From: Streptomyces cinerochromogenes
GTDB lineage: Bacteria > Actinomycetota > Actinomycetes > Streptomycetales > Streptomycetaceae
NCBI RefSeq assembly: GCF_014648635.1
Contig: NZ_BMRM01000003.1
Coordinates: 186,001-250,000 of the forward strand
Length of the DNA: 64,000 nucleotides
Direction of reading: 5' to 3'
Position numbers and translations under genes: made by a program. Shown one piece after another: positions 1 to 8,557 of this stretch (positions are counted from its first letter, which is position 1; the number at the start of each line of letters is the position of its first letter). Under the pieces are notes generated by a model. The model ran no database searches, was not told the origin of the DNA, and was given only the letters and a program-made list of their open reading frames with translations.

Positions 1-116
1 CCGCCGCCGCCCGAGGCGGCCGGGCCGCGGGAACCGCCCGGATGCGGCCCGGGGCGCGGGCGGTCGCCGTCGTCGGACGCCGTCCCGGCGGGTACGTCCG
101 CGCCGCCCGTGCGCGT

Positions 117-161
117 CCCGGTCACGCACGCCCCGGTCACACGCGCCCCGGTCAGGTCCGG
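117..161. repeat. Three 15-bp GC-rich direct repeats
   Basis: Three units with period 15 start at 117, 132 and 147, each beginning CCCGGTCA. The third unit diverges after its first 8 bases. Confidence 0.65.
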
Positions 162-330
162 GGCGACCGCGTCCCGGCCCGCGCCCGTGCCCCCGTCCGG
201 GCGCGTCCGGACGGGGGAAGCCGGCACCGGTGGTGGTACCGGGTGAGGAGTGGGCGGCGGCGCGACCGCATGGTGTTCCTTCGCCTGTGTCGGGCACATC
301 CCCGTTCCTCTCACGTCGTGGGCACACGGC

Positions 331-389
331 GGCTCGTCACCACGTCCTCGGCGCGTGCACGGGCTCGTGACCACGTCCTCGGCGCGTGC
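331..389. repeat. 28-bp direct repeat, two copies, period 31
   Basis: 331-358 and 362-389 are identical apart from one C/G difference; both begin GGCTCGT and contain ACCACGTCCTCGGCGCGTGC. A period of 31 bp is close to three helical turns, which would suit a protein binding both copies on one face, but no regulator is known from this window. Confidence 0.8.
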
Positions 390-533
390 GGCGGGCCTGC
401 ACGCGGCACCGGCCGAAGCGTGGCCGAGCGCCTGCGGCCATGCCTTCCACCATCCGGGCCCGCCGTGACCGGCGGGTGCCGCAGTCGAGTGACACGCGTC
501 CGTTCGGGCACGCGGGCGGGAACACACGCACCA

Positions 534-604
534 CGTGTGCGGTGCGCGGGCCGGGGTGGTCACGCACGGCGTGTGCGGTGCACGGCCGGGACGGTCACGC
601 GCAG
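534..604. repeat. Imperfect direct repeat, two copies, period 36
   Basis: Copies starting at 534 and 570 both open with CGTGTGCGGTGC and end with GGTCACGC. They lie 55-125 bp upstream of the crtY start, so they could overlap its promoter or operator. Confidence 0.6.
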
Positions 605-657
605 CGCGCGAGGTGCGCACGGGAACGCGCAGCAGGGGCAGCAGGGAAGGAGCCGTC

Positions 658-1881
658 GTGTTCGAGGCGGAGGTGGCCGTGGTCGGCGGGGGAGCCGCCG
701 GCCTGTCGCTGGCCCATCGTCTGGCCGGTCGCGTACGGGGGCTGCGGACGCCGTCCGTCGTCCTCGTGGACGCGCCGCCCGGTCCGCTGCGCCCCCCGCG
801 CCGCACGTGGTGCTTCTGGGAGGCGGGCCGCGGACGGTTCGACGCCGCGCTGACGGCGAGTTGGGGGCGCCTGCGGGTGAGGCCCCCCACCGGCGACTCC
901 ATCGAGGGGGACCTCGCGCCGCTGCGGTACAAGATGATCCGGTCCGACGACTTCGAGACCCTGGTCGGGCGGGACCTGGCGCGCAGCCCGAACGTGCGGC
1001 GGGTGGAGGCCACCGTCGAGACGGTGGAGGACGTCGAGGGCGGGGCCCGCGTCCGGTTGCGGTACGCCGACGGCACGGCGGGCGTGCTCGGCGCCCGCTG
1101 GGTGTTCGACTCCCGGCCCCTCGGCAGCCTGCCCGCCGCGCGCACCACGCTGCTCCAGCACTTCCACGGCTGGTTCGTCCGCACCGCACGGCCGGTCCTC
1201 GACCCCTCCACCGTGGAGTTCATGGACTTCCGCACCCCACAGCCCGCCGCCGGCCTCTCCTTCGGTTACGTCCTGCCCACCGGACCGCACGAGGCGCTCG
1301 TCGAGTACACGGAGTTCTCCCCCCGGCTCCTCACCGGCAGCGGCTACGAGGCGGCGGTGCGGAACTACGTCCACGAGGTTCTGCGCCTGGGGGACCTCGA
1401 CGTCCTGGCCACCGAGACCGGGGTCATCCCGATGACGGACGCCCCGATCCCGCGCCAGGTCGGCGCCCGCGTCTTCCGCATCGGTGCGGCGGGAGGCGCG
1501 ACCCGGCCCTCCACCGGCTACACCTTCTCCGGCCTGCAACGCCAGACCCGGGCCGTCGCCGCCGCCCTGCGCCGGGGAGTACGGCCCGTGCCGCCCCCCG
1601 CCCACTCCGCCCGCTCCCACGCCATGGACGCCGTACTGCTGCGCGCCCTGGCCGGCGGCCGGGTCGACGGGCCGGCACTGTTCTGCGGCCTGTTCCGCCA
1701 GGTACCCGCGCCCCGCCTGCTGCGCTTCCTCGACGGACGCACCCGGCTGCACGAGGACCTCGCCATCGGCCTGCGCACCCCGATCGGCCCGATGCTCCGC
1801 TCGGCACTCGACCTGCCGCACCTGCCCCGCCGCCCGTTCGACTGCCTCCCCACCGCGCCACCGCCCCTGGAGACCGGATGA
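658..1881 (+). CDS. crtY: Lycopene beta-cyclase CrtY
   Basis: Predicted to cyclise both ends of lycopene to give beta-carotene. The 407-residue protein has an N-terminal dinucleotide fold (VVGGGAAGLSLAHRL, about residues 8-22), the CrtY-typical RTWCFWE near residues 49-55, VEFMDFRTP and EYTEFS in the middle, and GYTFSGLQRQTRAVA around 286-300. The GTG at 658 is chosen because the Rossmann motif starts directly after it and GGAAGGAG lies 8 bases upstream; longer in-frame extensions are low-complexity. Its stop overlaps the crtT start (ATGA), so crtY leads a translationally coupled crtYTU operon. Genes for phytoene synthesis and desaturation (crtE, crtB, crtI) are not to the right and must lie elsewhere. 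Confidence 0.9.
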   Translation: MFEAEVAVVGGGAAGLSLAHRLAGRVRGLRTPSVVLVDAPPGPLRPPRRTWCFWEAGRGRFDAALTASWGRLRVRPPTGDSIEGDLAPLRYKMIRSDDFETLVGRDLARSPNVRRVEATVETVEDVEGGARVRLRYADGTAGVLGARWVFDSRPLGSLPAARTTLLQHFHGWFVRTARPVLDPSTVEFMDFRTPQPAAGLSFGYVLPTGPHEALVEYTEFSPRLLTGSGYEAAVRNYVHEVLRLGDLDVLATETGVIPMTDAPIPRQVGARVFRIGAAGGATRPSTGYTFSGLQRQTRAVAAALRRGVRPVPPPAHSARSHAMDAVLLRALAGGRVDGPALFCGLFRQVPAPRLLRFLDGRTRLHEDLAIGLRTPIGPMLRSALDLPHLPRRPFDCLPTAPPPLETG

Positions 1882-2597
1882 CCCTGCTGCGCGACGAGGA
1901 CCTCACCGCCGCGTTCGACCACGCCGCCCGCAGCTACGACGCGCTGGTCGCCGCCAACCCCGGCTACCACGCCCACCTGCGGCGCTCGGTACGCCGTCTC
2001 GGCCTGTCCGGGGACGGGGCGGGCCTGCGCCTGCTGGACGTCGGCTGCGGCACCGGCGCGTCGACGGCCGCGCTCCGCGCCGTCCTGCCGGCCGCCCGCA
2101 TCACGGCCGTGGACGCCTCCGCCGGCATGCTGCGGAGGGCCGCCGCCAAACCCTGGGCGGGCGAGGTGACCTTCGTCCGGGCACCGGCGGAACACCTGGC
2201 CGAGGCCGGCGTGACCGGACCCTTCGACGCGGTCTTCGCCGCCTACCTCCTGCGCAACGTGTCCGACCCCGACGCCGTCCTCGCCGGAATGCGGGAGCTG
2301 CTCGTGCCCGGCGGCCGGCTCGGCGTGCACGAGTACGCCCTCAGGGGCCGCCGCACCGACCGCGCGGTGTGGACGCTGGTGTGCCGCGGCCTCCTCCGGC
2401 CCGCCGCGTCCCTCCTCGGAGACGGCGACCTGTACCGGCATCTGTGGCACAGCGTCCTGCGGTTCGACACCGCCGACCGCTTCGCCGCCCGGGTCCGCGC
2501 GGCCGGCTTCGCGCACGTCCGCGCCCTGCCCCTGCCCGGCTGGCAGACCGGCATCACCCACACCTTCGTCGCCCGTCGCCCGCAGGCCGCCCGATGA
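1878..2597 (+). CDS. crtT: CrtT-type SAM-dependent methyltransferase
   Basis: A 239-residue class I methyltransferase with motif I LLDVGCGTG at residues 52-60 and an acidic post-I VDAS near 80. It sits between crtY and crtU and overlaps both by 4 bases, exactly as crtT does in the Streptomyces isorenieratene clusters. The precise role of CrtT in aromatic carotenoid formation is less clear than that of its neighbours, because CrtU itself carries out ring desaturation and methyl migration. Assignment to this name rests on family plus position. Confidence 0.82.
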   Translation: MTLLRDEDLTAAFDHAARSYDALVAANPGYHAHLRRSVRRLGLSGDGAGLRLLDVGCGTGASTAALRAVLPAARITAVDASAGMLRRAAAKPWAGEVTFVRAPAEHLAEAGVTGPFDAVFAAYLLRNVSDPDAVLAGMRELLVPGGRLGVHEYALRGRRTDRAVWTLVCRGLLRPAASLLGDGDLYRHLWHSVLRFDTADRFAARVRAAGFAHVRALPLPGWQTGITHTFVARRPQAAR

Positions 2598-4162
2598 ACC
2601 GGCCCGGGCATCCGGAGCACACCCGGCACGGCCGGGACCGGCGGGCCCGAATGCTGCCGGCCAGACCGGGCAGGCGGCGCGTCGAGGGACCGCGCCCCAC
2701 GACCGCGGTCGTCGGCGGCGGCATCGCCGGTCTCGCCGCGGCCACCGCGCTCGCCGAACGCGGGGTGGCCGTGACCCTGTACGAGCGGCAGCCCTACCTC
2801 GGCGGACGCGCCGGAGGCTGGCCGACCAGCCTGCCGGACGGCACCCCGGTGACCATGAGCCGTGGCTTCCACGCCTTCTTCCGCCAGTACTACAACCTGC
2901 GCGGTCTGCTCCGCCGTACCGACCCCGGCCTGCGGCGGCTGACCGCTCTGCCCGACTACCCGCTGCTGCACGCCGACGGGTCCCGGGAGAGCTTCCGCCG
3001 CGTCCCGCGCACCCCGCCGTGCAACGCGCTCGGCTTCGCCGTGCTCAGTCCCTCCTTCACCCTCCGGGACCTGCGCCGTATGAACCCGGTGGCGGCTCTC
3101 CCGCTGCTCGACGTCCGTGTCCCCGAGATCTACGACCGGCTCGACCACACCAGCGCGCACGACTTCCTCGACGCCGTCCGCTTCCCCGAGAGGGCCCGGC
3201 ACCTCGCGTTCGAGGTGTTCTCGCGCAGCTTCTTCGCCGACCCCCGCCGGCTCTCGGCGGCCGAGATGGCGCTGATGTTCCACATCTACTTCCTCGGCTC
3301 CAGCGAGGGCCTGCTGTTCGACGTGCCCCGGGCGCCCTTCCCCGCGCTGTGGCAGCCGCTCGCCGGCCACCTGCGACGGCACGGAGCCGACGTGCGCACC
3401 TCCACGGCCGTCGAGCACATCACGCCGCGGCCGGACGGCGGCTACCAGGTCACCACGGACCGGGACGAACGGCACCACGACAGTGTCGTCCTCGCCCTGG
3501 ACACCACCGGTCTGCGCACACTCGTGGCCCGCTCCGACGGGCTGGGCGACGCCCCCTGGCGGGCGCGGATCGCCCGGCTGCGCACCGCCCCGCCGTTCCT
3601 CGTGACCCGGCTGTGGCTGGACCGGCCCGTGGCGGCGGACCGGCCGGGTTTCCTGGGCACCGGCGGGTTCCCCACCCTGGACAACATCAGTGTCCTGGAG
3701 CGGTGGGAGGACGAGGCCGCGCACTGGGCCGCCCGCACCGGCGGGTCCGTGCTCGAACTCCACGCCTACGCGGTCGGGGCACAGACCTCCCGGGACGTCG
3801 AGGAGAAGCGCCTGGTCCGGCAGATGCACCGTGTCTACCCCGAGACGCGCGGCGCGACGATCGTCGGTGCCCGCCACGAATGGCGTGACGACTGCCCGCT
3901 GTTCCCGGTGGGCGGCTACCGCGACCGGCCGACCGTCCGTACCCCGGACCCGGCGCTCGTGGTGGCCGGTGACCTGGTCCGCACCGGCCTGCCCGTGGCG
4001 CTGATGGAGCGGGCCGCCACGACCGGCTTCCTGGCCGCCGACGCCCTGCTGGAACGGTGGGGGCTGCGCGGAGTGGCCCTGTGGACGGTTCCCCACCGCG
4101 GCCGGAGCGCCCTGCTGCGGGGCCTGGCCGGGTGGGGACCGGGTACACGGGCGGCACGCTGA
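2594..4162 (+). CDS. crtU: Beta-carotene desaturase/methyltransferase CrtU
   Basis: Predicted to convert the beta-ionone rings to aromatic phi-type rings (isorenieratene). The 522-residue flavoprotein has the FAD-binding motif VVGGGIAGLAAATALAERG near residues 39-57, followed by YERQPYLGGRAGG, and a C-terminal VVAGDLVRTGLPVALMER segment typical of the carotenoid desaturase superfamily. About 35 basic, disordered-looking residues precede the fold; the ATG at 2594 is kept because it overlaps the crtT stop, but an internal start such as ATG 2651 is possible. A strong hairpin directly after the stop suggests the operon ends here. Confidence 0.85.
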   Translation: MNRPGHPEHTRHGRDRRARMLPARPGRRRVEGPRPTTAVVGGGIAGLAAATALAERGVAVTLYERQPYLGGRAGGWPTSLPDGTPVTMSRGFHAFFRQYYNLRGLLRRTDPGLRRLTALPDYPLLHADGSRESFRRVPRTPPCNALGFAVLSPSFTLRDLRRMNPVAALPLLDVRVPEIYDRLDHTSAHDFLDAVRFPERARHLAFEVFSRSFFADPRRLSAAEMALMFHIYFLGSSEGLLFDVPRAPFPALWQPLAGHLRRHGADVRTSTAVEHITPRPDGGYQVTTDRDERHHDSVVLALDTTGLRTLVARSDGLGDAPWRARIARLRTAPPFLVTRLWLDRPVAADRPGFLGTGGFPTLDNISVLERWEDEAAHWAARTGGSVLELHAYAVGAQTSRDVEEKRLVRQMHRVYPETRGATIVGARHEWRDDCPLFPVGGYRDRPTVRTPDPALVVAGDLVRTGLPVALMERAATTGFLAADALLERWGLRGVALWTVPHRGRSALLRGLAGWGPGTRAAR

Positions 4163-4206
4163 GGCGGGTGCCGCGACCTGCTCGGGGATCGGCCACGGCA
4201 CCCGCC
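4163..4206 (+). terminator. Hairpin after crtU
   Basis: GGCGGGTGCCG (4163-4173) pairs perfectly with CGGCACCCGCC (4196-4206) across a 22-base loop, directly after the crtU stop codon. No T-run follows, as is common in Streptomyces. Confidence 0.55.
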
Positions 4207-4413
4207 GCCCGGACTGCGTCCGAAGGGACCGGCCCGCGCCACCCCCGGCTTCCCCGCGAGGGCCCCCGCACACGGAGCCGTCCGGGTGAACCCGGCACCG
4301 CGGCGCAACCGGTGCCGGCCGGTGCCGCGCCCCTCGCCGGCCGCCGGGGTTCGTCCGCGGCTTCCCGGGGCACCCGGTGACATCCATCGGCTCTCATGCC
4401 CCCGGAGGCACAC

Positions 4414-4908
4414 ATGGCGGTGCGGCATCGTGTGATCAAGGCCGACCCCGCAGCGGTCTGGGACGTCCTCGCCGACGGTCATCGGTACGCCGAGTGGGTG
4501 GTCGGCACCGGCGCCTCCCGGCCGAAGCTCGGACAGTGGCCGCAGAAGGACGCCACCCTCGTCTACGAGATCCGGCTGGGCCCCCTCCAGCTCCGCAACC
4601 AGACGGTCGTACGGCACTGCCGGGAGGGATCCCTCCTGGAACTGGAGATCATCGCCGGGTTCCTCGGCTCGGCCCGCTTCTCCATCGAGCTGCGCGAGTG
4701 GGGCGAACACTGCCTGGTCCTCGTGGACGAGCACCCTCTGCAGGGGCCCGGGGCCCTGCTGCACAACGCCGGTCTCGAGGCGCTGATCCAGATACGCCAC
4801 CGCTCCATGCTCGCCCGCCTCGCCCGCTGCTGCGAGGACGGCCGCAGCAGCCACCGGCGGCGGTCCGCGCCGCGGACACGCCCCGCGGAGGGGACCGGCC
4901 ATGCCTGA
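4414..4908 (+). CDS. SRPBCC-family (START/polyketide-cyclase-like) protein
   Basis: A 164-residue protein opening MAVRHRVIKADPAAVWDVLADGHRYAEWV, the classic start of SRPBCC lipid- or ligand-binding folds. The ATG at 4414 is chosen over the one at 4396 because GGAGG lies 7 bases upstream of it. The last 25 or so residues are basic and low-complexity. It overlaps the next flavoprotein gene by 8 bases, so the two are translated together, suggesting the SRPBCC fold binds or delivers a hydrophobic substrate for that enzyme. No catalytic residue can be assigned. Confidence 0.75.
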   Translation: MAVRHRVIKADPAAVWDVLADGHRYAEWVVGTGASRPKLGQWPQKDATLVYEIRLGPLQLRNQTVVRHCREGSLLELEIIAGFLGSARFSIELREWGEHCLVLVDEHPLQGPGALLHNAGLEALIQIRHRSMLARLARCCEDGRSSHRRRSAPRTRPAEGTGHA

Positions 4909-6520
4909 CGCCGTGGTGATCGGGGCGGGACCCAACGGACTCGTCGCCGCCAACATCCTGGCCGACGCCGGCTGGAGCGTCCAGGTCTTCGAGGAACAGC
5001 CGGAGCCGGGCGGCGCGGTCCGGCACGACCGGGGCGTCCACCCCGACTTCGTCAGCGACCTCTTCAGCTCCTTCTACCCCCTGGCCGCCGCGTCCCCCGT
5101 CCTGGCCGGACTCCGCCTGGAGGATCACGGGCTGCGCTGGAGCCACGCCCCGCACGTGCTCGCGCACCCGCTGACCGACGGCCGGTGCGCGGTGCTGGAC
5201 CGCAGGATCGACATCACGGCCGCGTCCGCGGAGGCGTTCGCACCGGGTGACGGAGCGGCCTGGCGGCGCCTGTTCACCCTCTGGCAGACACTGCAACCCG
5301 ACCTGCTCGGCACCCTGTTCACCCCCTTCCCGCCCGTACGGGCCACGCTCGGACTGCTGCGCACCCTGCGGGCGGCGGGCGGCCTGCGCACCGCCCGGTC
5401 ACTGGTTCTGCCCGTGCGCCGGATGGGGGAGGAGGAGTTCCGCGGCGAGGGCGGCCGACTGCTGCTGGCCGGCAACGCCCTGCACGCCGACCTCGCGCCC
5501 GAGTCCGCGGGCAGCGGCGGCTTCGGCTGGCTGATGTCGATGCTCGGCCAGACGTACGGCTTCCCGGTGCCCGTGGGCGGGTCCGGTGCCCTCACCGAAG
5601 CACTGGTCAGGCGGCTGCGCCGCCGGGGAGGCGCGGTCACCTGCGGGGAGCGGGTCCAGCGGATCGTCATCGACGGCAGCCGTGCCGTCGGAGTACGGAC
5701 CGCCACGGGCGAGACGGTGCCCGCGCGCAGAGCCGTACTCGCCGACGTGGCCGTGCCCGCCCTCTACCGGGAACTGGTCGGCCGCGAGTACCTTCCCGCG
5801 CAACTGCTCACGGACCTGCGGCGCTTCCAGTGGGACTTCGCCACCTTCAAGGTGGACTGGGCGCTCGACGGCCCGGTGCCCTGGCAGGCGGAACAGGCAC
5901 GCCGCGCCGGGACCGTGCACCTGGCCGACGGCATGGACGAGCTGACCCGTTTCGCCGCGCAGATCGCCATGCACCAGGTGCCCGACCGGCCCTTCCTGCT
6001 GTTCGGCCAGATGACCCTCGCGGACCGGACACGATCCCCCACGGGCACCGAGGCCGCCTGGGCGTACACCCACGTCCCGCACGACATCCGGGCGGACGCC
6101 GGCGACGAGGGCATCACGGGCAGCTGGGCCCCGGCGGACGCCGAACGCATGGCGGACCGCGTGGAACGGCAGGTGGAGCGCTTCGCGCCGGGCTTCCGCT
6201 CGCTCGTCCGGGCCCGGCGGGTGCTCGCGCCGCCCACCCTCCAGTCGCTCGACGCCAACCTCTCGGGCGGTGCCATCAACGGCGGCACGACCGCGCTGCA
6301 CCAGCAGCTCTTCTTCCGGCCGGTACCCGGCACCGGGCGGCCGGAGACCCCCGTCCCGGGCCTCTACCTCGCCTCCGCCGGAGCCCACCCCGGCGGAGGC
6401 GTGCACGGCGCCCCCGGCGCCAACGCGGCGCGCGCCGCACTGCGCGCCCACCGGGCCCCCGGTCTCGCCGCCGCCCAACGCGTCCTCAGCCGCCGGGACC
6501 GCACCGGACGCAAGCGCTGA
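4901..6520 (+). CDS. FAD-dependent oxidoreductase, phytoene-desaturase/PYROXD2-like
   Basis: A 539-residue flavoprotein starting MPDAVVIGAGPNGLVAANILADAG and ending with the superfamily C-terminal motif GLYLASAGAHPGGGVHGAPG near residues 487-506. This is the architecture of carotenoid desaturases and isomerases and of the PYROXD2 group; it closely resembles the latter, so I do not call it crtI. The start overlaps the SRPBCC gene. Position 3' of crtYTU suggests a carotenoid or other isoprenoid/lipid substrate, but that is inference. The C-terminal 25 residues are Arg/Ala-rich and variable. Confidence 0.8.
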   Translation: MPDAVVIGAGPNGLVAANILADAGWSVQVFEEQPEPGGAVRHDRGVHPDFVSDLFSSFYPLAAASPVLAGLRLEDHGLRWSHAPHVLAHPLTDGRCAVLDRRIDITAASAEAFAPGDGAAWRRLFTLWQTLQPDLLGTLFTPFPPVRATLGLLRTLRAAGGLRTARSLVLPVRRMGEEEFRGEGGRLLLAGNALHADLAPESAGSGGFGWLMSMLGQTYGFPVPVGGSGALTEALVRRLRRRGGAVTCGERVQRIVIDGSRAVGVRTATGETVPARRAVLADVAVPALYRELVGREYLPAQLLTDLRRFQWDFATFKVDWALDGPVPWQAEQARRAGTVHLADGMDELTRFAAQIAMHQVPDRPFLLFGQMTLADRTRSPTGTEAAWAYTHVPHDIRADAGDEGITGSWAPADAERMADRVERQVERFAPGFRSLVRARRVLAPPTLQSLDANLSGGAINGGTTALHQQLFFRPVPGTGRPETPVPGLYLASAGAHPGGGVHGAPGANAARAALRAHRAPGLAAAQRVLSRRDRTGRKR

Positions 6521-6612
6521 TCACACGTCCGGCCGACGGCGCGTCCGGTCCACGTGCCTTCCCGGGAAGGGAAACGCAGACGACATCCGGCGTACAGCGG
6601 CCAAGGAGTGCC

Positions 6613-7065
6613 ATGAACGACTACGAGGACGGGCCCGACACGGGGCACCGCCGTCCCGACGGCGTCGACGACCTGACCGTCGAGGCCCTCGGGTCGCTGT
6701 CCAAGGCACTGGAGACCACGGAACGCGCCCGCGGTCATCTGTACAGCTTCCACCAGCTCACCGGCGGCGCGGACCTGGAGCTGGACCGGTCGGTACGGCT
6801 GCTGCGCGAGGCCGGGCACCGCGAGTGGGCGGACCGGGTGGAGACCGAGATCCTGGGCCGCAACGTCATCCCGGGGCACTGGACCTTCCAGGTCGTCGAG
6901 GCCTACAACGCCACCTACTACCGGCCCTTCTGCGAGCTGGAACGCGACGTGGTGAACGCCCTCGCCCAGGGCCGGGACCACCTGTACGAAGCCGAGATGA
7001 AGGAGGCCCGCCGCACCCCCGGACACCCCGACCACACCGCGGGCCCTCCGGCCGCTCGCGCCTGA
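6613..7065 (+). CDS. Conserved hypothetical protein
   Basis: A 150-residue soluble protein preceded by AAGGAG 6 bases upstream of ATG 6613. It is largely helical by eye, with charged heptad-like segments (ALGSLSKALETTERARGHLY and SVRLLREAGHREWADRVETEI) and a conserved-looking GHWTFQVVEAYNATYYRPF. It has no signal peptide or membrane segment. I do not recognise a characterised family; it looks like an actinobacterial protein of unknown function. It sits between the desaturase-like gene and the SDR gene in one direction with gaps under 100 bp, so it is likely part of the same transcription unit. Confidence 0.7.
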   Translation: MNDYEDGPDTGHRRPDGVDDLTVEALGSLSKALETTERARGHLYSFHQLTGGADLELDRSVRLLREAGHREWADRVETEILGRNVIPGHWTFQVVEAYNATYYRPFCELERDVVNALAQGRDHLYEAEMKEARRTPGHPDHTAGPPAARA

Positions 7066-7127
7066 GCGCACCCCGGGCCGGAGCGCGCCGAGCGCACCGG
7101 ACGACCCACGGAGAAAGGCGGGAAGCC

Positions 7128-8009
7128 GTGCGAAGCAGTCCCCTGCTCGACCGGACCGTCGTGGTGACGGGTGCCGCGCGCGGCCTGGGAGCGGCCCTCG
7201 TCCGGGAGGTGGCCCGGCGGGGAGCGCGGCCGGCCCTCCTCGGCCACGAGAAGGACCTGATGGACGAGCTGGCCGCGCGGCTGCCGGTCCCGGGGCTCGC
7301 GGTCGAGGCGGACGTGACCGACCTCGGGGCCCTGCAGCGGGCCGCCCGTGAGGTCCGCCGGTGTCTCGGGCCGCCCTCCGTGGTGATCGCCAACGCCGGA
7401 ATCGCGGAGGGCGGCCCGCTCGCCGCGACGGATCCGGCCGACTGGCGCCGGGTCGTCGACACCAACCTGACCGGCAGCGCCCAGACCGCACGGGTCTTCC
7501 TGCCCGATCTGCGGGTCACGGCCGGCTACTACCTGCAGATCGCCTCACTCGCGTCGCTGGGCGCCGCTCCGCTGATGAGCGCCTACTGCGCGTCCAAGGC
7601 CGGCGCCGAGGCCTTCGCGCACGCGCTGCGCGCCGAGGAGGCCGGTCACGGCGTCGCCGTGGGCATCGCCTACCTGAACTGGACCGACACGGACATGGTG
7701 CGTGACGCCGACCGGTACGCCGTGCTGCGCGAGCTGCGCGGCCACATGCCGGCGCCCGCGCGCCGGGTGTACCCCGCCGAGGAGGTCGCCGCCCGGATCG
7801 TACGCGGCCTGGAGAAGCGGCGCACAGCCGTGTACGCACCTCCCTGGCTGCGGCTGGTGCAGCCGGTGCGGGCCGCCCTGCCGCCGCTGGTGCTGCGCCT
7901 GGCCCGCCGCGACCTGGCCCGTCTGGAGGCCGAGGGAGCACTGGCCCCGACCGGGCTGCTCGGCGCCGGCGGCGAGGCCGACCACGCGGCACGACGACAC
8001 GCCCCCTGA
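7128..8009 (+). CDS. Short-chain dehydrogenase/reductase
   Basis: A 293-residue classical SDR: cofactor motif TGAARGLG near residues 14-21, NAG at about 87-89, and the catalytic Ser plus YCASK (Tyr-x-x-x-Lys) around residues 145-162. The GTG at 7128 follows GGAGAAAGGCGGGA. An extra C-terminal stretch of about 60 residues (PPWLRLVQPVRAALPPLVLRL) could contact the membrane, as seen in SDRs acting on lipids or sterols. The SDR position after two putative lipid-related proteins fits a hydrophobic alcohol or ketone substrate; the actual substrate is unknown. Confidence 0.82.
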   Translation: MRSSPLLDRTVVVTGAARGLGAALVREVARRGARPALLGHEKDLMDELAARLPVPGLAVEADVTDLGALQRAAREVRRCLGPPSVVIANAGIAEGGPLAATDPADWRRVVDTNLTGSAQTARVFLPDLRVTAGYYLQIASLASLGAAPLMSAYCASKAGAEAFAHALRAEEAGHGVAVGIAYLNWTDTDMVRDADRYAVLRELRGHMPAPARRVYPAEEVAARIVRGLEKRRTAVYAPPWLRLVQPVRAALPPLVLRLARRDLARLEAEGALAPTGLLGAGGEADHAARRHAP

Positions 8010-8050
8010 GGACGCGCGACCACCCCCCATCCACCTCCAGGACGGCGCCC

Positions 8051-8527
8051 ATGCAGACGTTCCTGCCCGATGCCGACTTCCGGCGTTCCGCCCTGCTGCT
8101 GGACCGCCGCCGGCTGGGCAAACAGCGGGTCGAGGCGCTCCAGGTGCTGCGCGGGCTGACGGTTCCCGGCTACGGCTGGCGCAGGCACCCGGCCGTGCGG
8201 ATGTGGCGCGGCTACGAGGAGGCCCTGGTCCGTTACGGCCTCGAAGTCTGCCGGGTGTGGCGGGAGCAGGGCCACCAGGACAGCTGCGCCGCCTCGCTGG
8301 TCGCCGGATACGCCGCGTGCCGTCCGGGTGCGCCGGTGCGCGACCAGCCCGCTCTCGGCGCCGCCGGGGAACTGCCGCCGTGGCTCGGTGACGAGGCCTT
8401 CCACCGCAGCCACCAGTCCGCGCTCGTCCGCAAGGACCGGGAGGCCTACGCGCGGGCGTTCCCCGGCGTCCCCGACGACCTGCCCTACGTCTGGCCGGCC
8501 TCCGACCGGGACGAGGCCGCCACCTGA
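8051..8527 (+). CDS. Pyrimidine dimer DNA glycosylase-like protein (MSMEG_6728 type)
   Basis: A 158-residue protein opening MQTFLPDADFRRSALLLDRRRLGKQRVEALQ, which matches the MSMEG_6728-type family related to T4 endonuclease V (Pyr_excise). In that fold an N-terminal residue acts as nucleophile and early Arg residues contact DNA; here Arg-rich residues 11-27 occupy that area. The family's activity in actinobacteria is not firmly shown, so UV-repair function is inference. It ends a same-strand run that begins with carotenoid genes, which is consistent with a light or UV response. A hairpin separates it from the convergent operon. Confidence 0.72.
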   Translation: MQTFLPDADFRRSALLLDRRRLGKQRVEALQVLRGLTVPGYGWRRHPAVRMWRGYEEALVRYGLEVCRVWREQGHQDSCAASLVAGYAACRPGAPVRDQPALGAAGELPPWLGDEAFHRSHQSALVRKDREAYARAFPGVPDDLPYVWPASDRDEAAT

Positions 8528-8538
8528 CCGCGCCCCGC

Positions 8539-8557
8539 CCGGACGGAGGACGTCCGG
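8539..8557. terminator. Bidirectional hairpin between convergent genes
   Basis: CCGGACG (8539-8545) and CGTCCGG (8551-8557) form a 7-bp stem with a GAGGA loop between the stop at 8527 (+) and the stop of the MaoC gene at 8558 (-). Confidence 0.55.

Larger units (their letters stand above)
1..657. other. Repeat-rich leader upstream of crtY, no gene recognised
   Basis: I find no convincing coding region here; open frames exist on both strands only because stop codons are rare at this GC content, and none resembles a protein I know. The stretch contains three separate sets of direct repeats (listed individually). It must hold the promoter of the crtYTU operon unless that lies inside the repeats. 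The left edge of the window prevents seeing the upstream neighbour. Confidence 0.6.

Noticed and set aside
1518..2561. 347-codon minus-strand open frame opposite crtY/crtT
   Set aside because: Shadow frame caused by high GC; no ribosome site or family motif.
2243..4387. 714-codon open frame on the minus strand opposite crtT/crtU
   Set aside because: It is the antisense shadow of two clear genes; composition is Gly/Arg/Val-rich with no recognisable motif.
4901..6520. Phytoene desaturase CrtI
   Set aside because: The protein resembles the PYROXD2-like branch more than CrtI, and crtE/crtB, usual partners of crtI, are absent.
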